From Dehalococcoidales bacterium (GTDB lineage Bacteria > Chloroflexota > Dehalococcoidia > Dehalococcoidales > RBG-16-60-22): DNA of 9,732 bases. This document shows, one piece after another, positions 1 to 5,595 of the stretch (the stretch's first letter is position 1; each line of letters starts with the position of its first letter). The position numbers were made by a program, and so were the translations under genes. The notes below the pieces were generated by a model, which saw nothing but the letters and a program-made list of their open reading frames with translations, made no database searches and was not told the origin of the DNA. The stretch is taken from the NCBI GenBank assembly GCA_030639445.1, contig DAOWCR010000034.1, positions 1 to 9,732 of the forward strand. Reading direction: 5' to 3'.

Positions 1-2
1 AA

Positions 3-122
3 GCCGTAGCCTTCCCCACGAGCCCCACGCCGCGAAACGGGGCTCGCCGGGGCCAGCGCCTATGCCATGATACTCTGGATTACGTGGTCTACCTGGAAAA
101 ACAGGGGGAAAACCGGGAGTGA
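3..122 (+). CDS. 3' end of an unidentified upstream gene (partial)
   Basis: A stop-free frame runs in from the left edge and ends at TGA 120-122, giving about 39 residues that finish in LDYVVYLEKQGENRE. It ends three bases before the ATG of the metallopeptidase gene, which is the spacing of a co-transcribed upstream gene. I do not recognise the protein. The first half of the frame is rich in Pro, Arg and Gly and lies over a GC-rich 8-bp inverted repeat (19-26 with 39-46). That stretch may therefore not be coding at all, and only the last 20 or so residues look like ordinary protein. It could also be a chance open frame. Confidence 0.35.
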   Translation, partial: AVAFPTSPTPRNGARRGQRLCHDTLDYVVYLEKQGENRE

Positions 123-125
123 GTG

Positions 126-500
126 ATGGACCGGGAAAGATTTGAACGGCTGGTGGCCGAAGCGGTGGAGAGCCTGCCGGACGAGTTCCACACCAGACTG
201 GAAAACATTGATGTAGTCGTGGAAGACCGGCCGACCGCCCGGCAACTGACTGAAACAGAACTAAAACGCGACGAGACCCTGCTGGGACTTTACGAGGGTG
301 TGCCCCTGACCCGGCGGAGTCCTCACTACGGACTGGTGGCGCCGGATAAGATAACTATCTTCCAGAAACCGATTGAGGCTATCTGCAAAAATGATACTGA
401 AATCAGGACCGAGATATGCCGGGTAGTCCAGCATGAAATCGCCCACCACTTCGGCATTGGCGATACCAGGCTGAGGCAGCTGGAAAAGGACGAAGATTAG
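126..500 (+). CDS. Small zincin-like metallopeptidase family protein
   Basis: This 124-residue protein carries the motif HEIAHHFGIGD at residues 103-113. It fits the HExxHxxGxxD zinc-binding pattern of the PF06262 'possibl zinc metallo-peptidase' (minimal gluzincin/metzincin-like) family: H103, H107 and D113 would bind zinc and E104 would be the catalytic base. The length (about 120 aa) is normal for this family of compact, cytoplasmic, single-domain proteins, whose substrate is generally unknown. The N-terminal half has the usual FERLVAEAVESLPDEF helix followed by a beta strand (IDVVVED). I prefer ATG 126 because GGGAG at 115-119 lies six bases upstream; the adjacent GTG at 123 is the alternative. 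It sits three bases after the upstream frame, so the two were probably translated together. There is no signal peptide. The family assignment is strong, the biological role is not known. Confidence 0.88.
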   Translation: MDRERFERLVAEAVESLPDEFHTRLENIDVVVEDRPTARQLTETELKRDETLLGLYEGVPLTRRSPHYGLVAPDKITIFQKPIEAICKNDTEIRTEICRVVQHEIAHHFGIGDTRLRQLEKDED

Positions 501-570
501 TCGTCACTATCGTTTTCTTTTTGCCAGAGAACTTTTTTCAGACGGGGGCTAACCAATTAACGTTTCTTTC

Positions 571-580
571 GTTATATAAA
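571..580 (+). promoter_or_regulatory. Possible -10 region upstream of the lipoprotein gene
   Basis: The short AT-rich run TTATATAAA stands out in the GC-rich 501-612 gap and would place a start point near 587, upstream of the ribosome binding site GGAGGT at 602-607. I see no convincing -35 hexamer at the right spacing, so this is weak. The rest of the 112-base gap holds nothing else I can name. Confidence 0.25.
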
Positions 581-612
581 TGGTAGAGGTTAAATCAAAG
601 CGGAGGTAAATT

Positions 613-1836
613 ATGAGAAAAGCAGTGAAGAGTCTGGTAATTCTGATGGCGGCCGCACTTTTGGTGTTTATCACCGCCTGTGTCCCGGCTCCCGGTGAGA
701 TTGCCCCCGCTCTGGTACCCACCCCGGAATCAACGCCAGCACCGGCTCCAACGCCTGAGGCGGAACCGGCACCGGAAGCGGACTGGGGCACCATTGAGGT
801 GCGCGCCACCGACCCGCCGCCAGCTGATGTAGAACATGTGGTGGTCGAACTATCAGAAGTAGAGGTCCACTATGTCTCCGGCAATGCCACGGAATGGGTG
901 ACGATAGTGGGCGCGCCGCCGAGCTTCGACCTGATGGAGGTGCTTGACGGGGTGGAAGTGGTGCTGGGCAGCGCCAATGTCACTGCCGGAAAGTACACCC
1001 AGATACGCATGGAGGTAGACCAGGTGACAGTGGTGACCACCGCCGGAGACAGCATCACGGCCGAAATCCCCAGTGGGACGCTGAAAATAGTCCGGCCGTT
1101 CACGGTAGAGCCGGGCGGGACCACCGTCCTCATCCTGGATTTTGACGGCGAAAAATCACTGATACTCCCCGGGAAAGATGTCGCCGCGGCCAAAGAGAGG
1201 GCCATATTCAAGCCGGTGGTCAAGCTCCTGATAGAGCATGAAGAGGGGGAGGGAGAAGGAGAAGGCGAGCAAGCGCAGGAGCGTGAAGAAGAGCAGGAGC
1301 GTGAGGGAGAGCAGGAAAGTGATGAAGCCAGTGCTCTGGAGGCGATAGAGGAGGTGGAAGCAGAGCTGGCCGAACTACTGGCCTGGATAGAGCTGGGAGG
1401 TATCACCCTTCCCGCCGATGCCTTTGACGAGTTTAATGCTCTCCTGACTGAAGCTAAAAGTGCCTTTGATAACGGTATCTACGAGGAAGCGGAAAGACTT
1501 GCGGAGTCAGCCGAGGAAATCTTATCAGATATTGCCGAAATGGTAGAAGATGTTGGTGAGGATGAGGAAATCCGCCAGGCAATAGAGGAGGTGGAAGCGG
1601 AACTGGCCGAAATGCTGGCCCAACTAGCGTCGGCGGGGATTACCCTTCCCGCCGATTTCTTTGACGGGTTAAATGCTCTCCTGACCGAAGCTAAAAATGC
1701 CCTTGCCGACGTGGACTACGAGGAAGCCGAAAGACTGGTGGAGGAAACCGCGCAAGCCTTATCGGATATTGCCGAAGAAATAAGTGACCTTATAGAAGAA
1801 CTGGAAGGAGAAGGAGGGGAGGGGGAAGAGGAATAG
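613..1836 (+). CDS. DUF4382 lipoprotein with duplicated acidic helical C-terminus
   Basis: This is a 407-residue exported protein. Residues 1-23 form a lipoprotein signal peptide: basic MRKAVK, a hydrophobic stretch, then lipobox ITAC with C23 as the lipidated cysteine. Residues 24-57 are a Pro/Ala/Glu/Thr-rich linker, typical of a spacer that lifts a domain off the membrane. Residues 58-207 match the DUF4382 pattern: GTIEVRATDPPP at the start, FDLMEVLDG, AGKYTQIRMEV, a PSGTLKIVRPF strand and LILDFDGEKSLI. Residues 208-241 are almost pure Glu/Gly/Gln/Arg. Two 79-residue units follow, 244-322 and 323-401, each starting AIEEVEAELAE, passing through GITLPAD and ALLTEAK, and ending near LSDIAE; they are predicted amphipathic helices. 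The tail is again Glu/Gly-rich. GGAGGT at 602-607 supports the ATG. DUF4382 has no settled function, so a surface binding or structural role is only inference. No partner gene is adjacent, and a terminator follows. Confidence 0.85.
   Translation: MRKAVKSLVILMAAALLVFITACVPAPGEIAPALVPTPESTPAPAPTPEAEPAPEADWGTIEVRATDPPPADVEHVVVELSEVEVHYVSGNATEWVTIVGAPPSFDLMEVLDGVEVVLGSANVTAGKYTQIRMEVDQVTVVTTAGDSITAEIPSGTLKIVRPFTVEPGGTTVLILDFDGEKSLILPGKDVAAAKERAIFKPVVKLLIEHEEGEGEGEGEQAQEREEEQEREGEQESDEASALEAIEEVEAELAELLAWIELGGITLPADAFDEFNALLTEAKSAFDNGIYEEAERLAESAEEILSDIAEMVEDVGEDEEIRQAIEEVEAELAEMLAQLASAGITLPADFFDGLNALLTEAKNALADVDYEEAERLVEETAQALSDIAEEISDLIEELEGEGGEGEEE
1342..1815 (+). repeat. Intragenic tandem duplication (about 237 bp, 79 codons, two copies)
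   Basis: Copy 1 begins at 1342 and copy 2 at 1579, an in-frame period of 237 bases. Both encode AIEEVEAELAE, GITLPAD, ALLTEAK, YEEAERL and LSDIAE at equivalent positions. The copies have diverged in between at both DNA and protein level, so the duplication is not very recent. Confidence 0.85.
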
Positions 1837-1861
1837 CCGGCGCTGATTAGAGACGCCACAA

Positions 1862-1907
1862 AGCCGGGCAGGGCATCAGTTTTTCGAGTCCTGCCCGGTT
1901 GATTTTT
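1862..1907 (+). terminator. Rho-independent terminator after the lipoprotein gene
   Basis: A perfect 9-bp GC-rich stem pairs CCGGGCAGG (1864-1872) with CCTGCCCGG (1890-1898) across a 17-base loop. The stem is followed by TTGATTTTT at 1899-1907. It lies 27 bases after the lipoprotein stop and between two convergent genes. The T-tract is on the plus side, so it should mainly stop plus-strand transcription, although the stem could also help end the elp3 transcript coming the other way. Confidence 0.8.
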
Positions 1908-1947
1908 GGGTCAGGAGAATGGCTATCAAGGCGCGCCCGGCAGGCGT

Positions 1948-3327
1948 TCAAAGCCTCTTGACCATGTACTCTCCCTGTGAGCCGTAGCCAGGTTCGGCGC
2001 GGTAGTATTCCCTGGCGCCGACACCGCTTAAAACGGCTATCTGCCGCACCTTGAACTCGTCACCGGCAATGCGCTCGGCTTCCTGGAGTAACGCTTTCCC
2101 CAGCCCCTTATGCTGGGCCGCCTCCGCCAGCCGCGCGCGGAGCGAGACCTCCGGTCCAAAGACATGCAGCTCCCGGATTAAAGCCAGGTTCCCATCAGGT
2201 TCCGGTGTCAGTCCCGGTACGGACCGCGCTTGAATCCTCATCCGGAGCAGGCCGAATAGTGTTGCCTTTTCGTCCTCAAGGGACAGGAAAATCTCCCGGC
2301 CACCGGAAGCTTCATAGTCCATCCTGACCAGGCGCGGCTCCCCGATTTCCCAGCCGTCCCGTGCCCGGTGACCGTACTCCCGGCAGCGGATGCACTGGCA
2401 GGCCAGGGCTTTTTGCTCCAGCCGCTGTTTCACCAGGCCTCTCAAGGAGTCCTTACAGCCGGCGGTAATAAACTGGGACGGGATATCGCGCAGCACCCTT
2501 GAAATCCGGACATACCTGGGCACCAGCGACTTGATTTCCGCCACCAGGTCAAGCATGGTCTCAGCATCGTACGGCTGGTAACGCCCCTCCTGATACCATT
2601 TCTCCAGCTCGGTGCCGGACACCACCATCGTGGGATATAGCTTCAGGCCGTCCGGTCGGAAGCGGTCATCGGCAAACAGCTTTTTGGTAAGCGCCAGGTC
2701 TGCCTGCGGAGTTGCGCCGGGCAGCCCCGGCATCCAGTGGTAGTACACCTTGAAGCCGTGCTCCCGGAGTAATGCGGTGGCCTGGACCACGTCGGCTACC
2801 CGGTGCCCTCTTCTCACCAGCCGGTAGATTTCATCGTTAAGGGTCTGCACGCCAAGCTCCACGCGGGTCGCACCGAACTCAAGCATGCGGTCTATCTCTT
2901 CCTGCCGGCACCAGTCAGGCCGGGTCTCGATGCACAGGCCGGTGGCGCGGTGTCCGGCCGTTTCGTTGCGCCGCTTCGCCCCGGCTAAAGTCGCCGACGC
3001 CACGCCATTCAGGCCGTCATAGCAGTCTTTGATAAACCGGTACTGGTATTCCTCGGGGTGGGCCAGGAAAGTGCCGCCCATGATAATCAGCTCAATTTTA
3101 TCGGTGGGGTGCCCCATATCGGACAGTATTTTCAGTCGCAGCTCGACCTGCTGCCGGGCATCGTAGTCGCACCGCCTGGCCCGCAGCACCGCCGGTGACT
3201 CCGGGGTATAGCTCTGCGGCGTGTTGGCGTAAGTGGGGCAATACAGGCACTGCCCCGGACACTTCATCGGCCGGGTCATCACCGCCACCGGGGTAACCCC
3301 GGAGATAGTCCTTGCAAATTTCCTCAT
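1948..3327 (-). CDS. elp3: Elp3-type tRNA uridine-34 carboxymethylation enzyme (radical SAM/GNAT)
   Basis: This 459-residue protein is a stand-alone Elp3. In the family, a radical-SAM domain fused to an acetyltransferase domain uses acetyl-CoA and SAM to build 5-carboxymethyluridine (cm5U) at the wobble position of certain tRNAs. Visible here are MKCPGQCLYCPT with C23, C27 and C30 (CxxxCxxC, the 4Fe-4S/SAM site), YTPESPAVLRA, ELIIMGGTF, GLCIETRPD, TRVELGVQ, YHWMPGLPG and PDGLKLYP. A zinc-binding cluster follows at C310, C312 and C315 (CQCIRCREYGH). The C-terminal GNAT domain, about 320-459, has RELHVFG, HKGLGKALL (acetyl-CoA loop) and VGAREYYR. The start is ATG 3327-3325, with AAGGA a few bases upstream. 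The protein aligns throughout, in my memory, with the structurally studied Dehalococcoides Elp3. One oddity is that the usual YYRxLGY near the end reads YYRAEPGY, with an extra residue. The gene is divergent from a Trm9-like methyltransferase, which would act on its product. Confidence 0.95.
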   Translation of the reverse strand: MRKFARTISGVTPVAVMTRPMKCPGQCLYCPTYANTPQSYTPESPAVLRARRCDYDARQQVELRLKILSDMGHPTDKIELIIMGGTFLAHPEEYQYRFIKDCYDGLNGVASATLAGAKRRNETAGHRATGLCIETRPDWCRQEEIDRMLEFGATRVELGVQTLNDEIYRLVRRGHRVADVVQATALLREHGFKVYYHWMPGLPGATPQADLALTKKLFADDRFRPDGLKLYPTMVVSGTELEKWYQEGRYQPYDAETMLDLVAEIKSLVPRYVRISRVLRDIPSQFITAGCKDSLRGLVKQRLEQKALACQCIRCREYGHRARDGWEIGEPRLVRMDYEASGGREIFLSLEDEKATLFGLLRMRIQARSVPGLTPEPDGNLALIRELHVFGPEVSLRARLAEAAQHKGLGKALLQEAERIAGDEFKVRQIAVLSGVGAREYYRAEPGYGSQGEYMVKRL

Positions 3328-3382
3328 GTTTTCCTTACTATTAAGTAGTCATACCAAGTTTAACAAATTAAAGAAATTATTT

Positions 3383-3456
3383 CCCCCTTCCCCTTATCAA
3401 GAGGAAGGGGGACAAAGGGGGATGGGGTTACCAAATAAAAGTCTAAGGGGGTAAGG
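3383..3456. repeat. G/C-skewed palindromic intergenic repeat, probably a dispersed element
   Basis: CCCCCTTCC (3383-3391) pairs perfectly with GGAAGGGGG (3403-3411) around an 11-base loop, and G-runs follow at 3417-3421, 3424-3428 and 3447-3451 in variants of AAGGGGG. This style of sequence (CCCCCTT palindrome followed by AAGGGGG direct repeats) is familiar to me as an intergenic repeat present in many copies in some bacterial genomes; that identity is recollection, not search. It occupies the space between divergent elp3 and the methyltransferase gene and ends right where the methyltransferase should start. In elp3 mRNA it would only be present if transcription starts beyond 3411. Confidence 0.55.
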
Positions 3457-3461
3457 TAGTC

Positions 3462-4103
3462 ATAGAAACCTTCAACCGGATAGCGCCGGGCTGGTATAAC
3501 TTCCGGCACTGGTCTATCTTCCGCCGGGAACTGGAGGCGCTGGCCTGGCGGTGGCGGCCGGGCAGGCTGCTCAATATCGGCTGTGCCCACGGCCCCGACT
3601 TTTTACCTTTCAAGTCGGGCTTTGCACTGTACGGCGTGGACTTCTCCAGGGAAATGCTGAAGCTTGCCCGGAAGTATGCCGGGAAATTTCATTTTGAAGT
3701 AGGCCTGGCGGCGGCCGAGGCCGGCTGTCTTCCCTACCCCGATGAGACCTTTGACTGGGCGCTCTCCGTGGCTACCTATCACCATATCAAGGGCGAAGAA
3801 GAGAGATTAAAGGCGCTGCGGGAGCTCGGGCGGGTCTTGAAGCCCGGTGGTGAGGCTTTCATCACCGTGTGGAACCGCGGGCAGCCCAGGTTCTGGTTCC
3901 GCCGTAAAGAGATAGTCGTCCCGTGGCGGACAAAAGACAAAACCCTCTATCGCTACTACTACCTGTTTTCCTACGGAGAGCTGGAGAAACTGGCGAAAAA
4001 GGCTGGTTTAAAAATATTAAAGTCTTTCCCCGAAAGCGCTTACCGCTACCCGGTAAAGCACTTTTCCCGGAATATATGCCTGCTGGTGCAAAAGGGTGAT
4101 TAG
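3462..4103 (+). CDS. Trm9/ALKBH8-like class I SAM methyltransferase without canonical start codon
   Basis: The open frame runs from after TAA 3444-3446 to TAG 4101-4103. Counting from the ATA at 3462 gives about 213 residues, a normal size. Features in order are ETFNRIAPGWYNFRHW (the N-terminal helix of Trm9-type enzymes), SAM motif I LLNIGCAHG (36-44), YGVDFS (57-62), LPYPDETFDWALSVATYHH (98-108), RVLKPGGEAFITVWNRG (about 134-140), VVPWR (152-156) and YGELEKLAKKAG. The pairs HH...ERR/L, VW...VPW and YxxxFxxGEL are shared with yeast Trm9 and human ALKBH8, which methylate cm5U34 of tRNA to mcm5U; the general fold is certain, this subfamily likely. Neither ATG, GTG nor TTG occurs in frame before the GTG at 3636, and starting there would delete motif I. 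The nearest plausible start is ATA 3462, five bases after AAGG. CTG 3531 and CTG 3540 are other non-standard options. The gene may be a recent pseudogene, use a rare start, or contain a sequence error. It is 32 bases upstream of the zinc-ribbon gene and likely shares its transcript. Confidence 0.8.
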   Translation: METFNRIAPGWYNFRHWSIFRRELEALAWRWRPGRLLNIGCAHGPDFLPFKSGFALYGVDFSREMLKLARKYAGKFHFEVGLAAAEAGCLPYPDETFDWALSVATYHHIKGEEERLKALRELGRVLKPGGEAFITVWNRGQPRFWFRRKEIVVPWRTKDKTLYRYYYLFSYGELEKLAKKAGLKILKSFPESAYRYPVKHFSRNICLLVQKGD

Positions 4104-4135
4104 AAAAAAGACAGGAAAAGGAGTAAGATAAAGCT

Positions 4136-4354
4136 ATGCTAATCAAAATCAAATGCCCCAAGTGTGACACCGAGGGCACCCTATCTCTGGTTGAGTCAAG
4201 CTATCAGGGCCCGTACCGGTGCTGGAAATGCCGGGAACTCTTCACCATTAAGCTGGAAAACAACGAACTGAAGTCCTGTGAGCCGCTGAGCCCGGAAGAG
4301 TACGTGAAGCAGCAGGAAATAGAAGCCCTGAGAGCCAAGTTCAAAAAAGAGTAG
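4136..4354 (+). CDS. Small zinc-ribbon protein
   Basis: This 72-residue protein has one treble-clef/zinc-ribbon-like module: CPKC (C7, C10) and CWKC (C29, C32), 18 residues apart, with an aromatic YRCWKC turn as in MJ0042-type or rubredoxin-like knuckles. A charged helical tail follows (about 52-72, EEYVKQQEIEALRAKFKKE). Start ATG 4136 is preceded by AAGGAG (4118-4123) at a rather long spacing of 12. It follows the methyltransferase by 32 bases in the same direction, so the two are probably co-transcribed. The function is unknown. Trm9-type enzymes need the small zinc protein Trm112 as partner, so a partner role is an attractive guess. However, the sequence lacks the Trm112 pattern (LACPxCxGxL...), so nothing in it shows this. 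It could equally be an RNA-binding or regulatory zinc ribbon. Confidence 0.75.
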   Translation: MLIKIKCPKCDTEGTLSLVESSYQGPYRCWKCRELFTIKLENNELKSCEPLSPEEYVKQQEIEALRAKFKKE

Positions 4355-4373
4355 CTGCTTACGGTGATTGCGG

Positions 4374-4432
4374 ACCTCACCTTCTTAATCCCTCTCTTTT
4401 AGAGACACTCTTCATGATGGGCCAGGTGAGGT
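4374..4432. repeat. Nested inverted repeat between zinc-ribbon and permease genes
   Basis: ACCTCACCT (4374-4382) is perfectly complementary to AGGTGAGGT (4424-4432). Inside the 41-base loop is a second small hairpin, TCTCT-TTT-AGAGA (about 4394-4406). No T-tract follows, so it is not a standard terminator. It may act in RNA processing or be a remnant of a dispersed repeat. Apart from this, the 169-base gap 4355-4523 shows no gene. Confidence 0.4.
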
Positions 4433-4523
4433 AGTGTGCCGGGCAGCCTCAATGTGGCTATGCTGGAGAAGTTATCCCCGCGAAAATTCTGATGGTTCCT
4501 GGCTGTTAGAATAAAGGAGAAAT

Positions 4524-5048
4524 ATGAATAAAAAAAGGAGGCTCCCGCCCATGCTTATTCCAACGATAATAATGGGGGTGCTGGCCATCGCCCTCCTCTA
4601 TATTGGCTACCAAAAAGGGGGTGGAGAACATCTCGTCGGCTTAAAATCGGCGGGGAACCTGCTGCTGCAAATTACGCCCCTGCTGATTTTCGCCTTTATC
4701 GTGGCCGGCATGATTCAAATTCTGATTCCTCATGAAATAATTGGCCGGTGGGTAGGCGCGGAATCCGGTTTTCGGGGTCTCCTGATTGGCTCCGCCATCG
4801 GCGGCCTTATGCCCGGCGGCCCGATGACCTCCCTGCCGGTGGCCGCCGGCCTGCTGCGCACGGGCGCCAGTATCGGTACCATGGTGGCCCTCCTGACCGG
4901 ATGGTCGCTTCTGGCGGTCAGCCGGCTGCCCATGGAAATAGGCTTGTTGGGCTGGAAGTTCACCCTGATTCGTCTGGCCTGCGTCTTTTTCTTTGCGCCC
5001 ATTGCCGGACTGATTGCCAACACCTTCTTTGCAAAGGTTGAGGTGTGA
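4524..5048 (+). CDS. Half-size permease, ArsP/DUF318-type
   Basis: This 174-residue integral membrane protein has about five hydrophobic segments: 11-29, 46-68, 84-111, 114-131 and 145-169. The segment GSAIGGLMPGGPMTSLPVAAGLL (89-111) is the glycine/proline-rich signature of the PF03773 permease family (ArsP and relatives), which exports organoarsenicals or other small solutes in characterised members. Those proteins are usually near 300 residues and contain two related halves, while this one equals a single half. It might therefore assemble as a homodimer or with a second half encoded elsewhere, since none is adjacent. AAGGAG at 4514-4519 lies four bases before the ATG. The next gene starts 59 bases later and is soluble. 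No metalloregulator or other resistance gene accompanies it, so the substrate cannot be named. Confidence 0.72.
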   Translation: MNKKRRLPPMLIPTIIMGVLAIALLYIGYQKGGGEHLVGLKSAGNLLLQITPLLIFAFIVAGMIQILIPHEIIGRWVGAESGFRGLLIGSAIGGLMPGGPMTSLPVAAGLLRTGASIGTMVALLTGWSLLAVSRLPMEIGLLGWKFTLIRLACVFFFAPIAGLIANTFFAKVEV

Positions 5049-5107
5049 AAGATTCGTGAAAACTGATGATAATCAAATAAAAACCAGGACAGGAGGAGAC
5101 CAGCTCA

Positions 5108-5443
5108 GTGGAAAATAAAGCGGTAATAAATGTCGTGGCTACCCGGTGCCGGCCTGAAGTCGAGGAAAAATTCAACAAGTGGTATGACGAGGTGCATATC
5201 CCGTTGCTGTTTAAGTTCAAGGGGATGCAGGAAGTGACCCGCTATAAGATACTGAAAGATACCGGTGAATACCCCACGTATCTGACGTTATATCGGTTTG
5301 AGAACCGGGAGGACTATGAAGAATATGCGGCCAGTCCGGAACTCGCCGCCGGCCGTGAGGAGATGGCAGAGACCTGGAAAGACGGGGGGTTCGATATAGA
5401 ATGGCGGGTGCAGTATGAAGCGGTGAAAACCTGGAAGAGGTAG
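5108..5443 (+). CDS. EthD-like dimeric alpha/beta-barrel protein
   Basis: This 111-residue cytoplasmic protein shows an N-terminal beta strand (AVINVVATRC), the helix EVEEKFNKWYDEVHIPLL with H30, the strand VTRYKIL, and a third strand YLTLYRFENREDYEEY. This is the ferredoxin-like layout of the dimeric alpha/beta-barrel superfamily, and WYDEVHIP is the recurring motif of EthD and related small proteins. Members range from small-molecule oxygenases or reductases to proteins of unknown role, so the reaction cannot be assigned. The start is GTG 5108, with AGGAGG (5092-5097) ten bases upstream; no ATG is better placed. It follows the permease gene by 59 bases on the same strand, so co-transcription is possible. 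A tRNA promoter begins shortly after its stop. Confidence 0.7.
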   Translation: MENKAVINVVATRCRPEVEEKFNKWYDEVHIPLLFKFKGMQEVTRYKILKDTGEYPTYLTLYRFENREDYEEYAASPELAAGREEMAETWKDGGFDIEWRVQYEAVKTWKR

Positions 5444-5466
5444 CCTCGGCCGCGTATTGGTCCCGC

Positions 5467-5496
5467 TTGTCTCAAACTACGACAGGATGCTAGAAT
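5467..5496 (+). promoter_or_regulatory. Probable sigma-70-type promoter of tRNA-Lys
   Basis: TTGTCT (5467-5472) and TAGAAT (5491-5496) are 18 bases apart, and TGC directly before the second hexamer makes it an extended -10. The expected start point, near 5503, lies about 14 bases before the mature tRNA 5' end, as is usual for single tRNA genes. Confidence 0.5.
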
Positions 5497-5516
5497 GAGG
5501 CAGCCGGTAAAAGTGC

Positions 5517-5589
5517 GGGCCGCTAGCTCAACTGGCAGAGCAGCTGACTCTTAATCAGCAGGTTACAGGTTCGATTCCTGTGCGGCTCA
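5517..5589 (+). tRNA. tRNA-Lys (anticodon CTT)
   Basis: The full cloverleaf can be drawn over 73 bases. The acceptor stem GGGCCGC (5517-5523) pairs with GCGGCTC (5582-5588), with one G-U. The D stem is GCTC/GAGC (5526-5529, 5538-5541). The anticodon stem GCTGA/TCAGC has loop CTCTTAA (5548-5554), placing CTT at 5550-5552. The T stem is ACAGG/CCTGT with loop TTCGATT. The discriminator is A5589 and CCA is not encoded. It reads AAG lysine codons. An integrase remnant begins four bases downstream, so the 3' half of this tRNA was probably the integration target of a mobile element. Confidence 0.95.
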
Positions 5590-5595
5590 CTCTCA
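5565..5595. other. Candidate attachment site at the tRNA-Lys 3' end
   Basis: Tyrosine recombinases of integrative elements commonly insert into the T-arm and 3' end of tRNA genes and leave the integrase gene next to that end. Here the T-arm and acceptor strand (5565-5589) are directly followed by the integrase stop codon (5593-5595). The partner copy is not within this window, so the site is inferred only from position. Confidence 0.4.

Noticed and set aside
870..1406. 178-codon minus-strand open frame rich in Ser
   Set aside because: It is the antisense shadow of the Glu/Gly-rich lipoprotein gene; Ser runs come from reading GA-rich codons backwards, and it has no recognisable domain.
3339..3366. 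Possible elp3 promoter TTGTTA-16-TTAATA on the minus strand
   Set aside because: The start point would fall only a few bases before the ATG and leave out the ribosome binding site.
3636..4103. Short version of the methyltransferase starting at GTG 3636
   Set aside because: It would remove SAM motif I and the conserved N-terminal helix, which are clearly encoded in the same frame upstream.
4504..4512. Extended -10 (TGTTAGAAT) before the permease gene
   Set aside because: Transcription would start inside or after the ribosome binding site at 4514-4519, and no -35 is visible.
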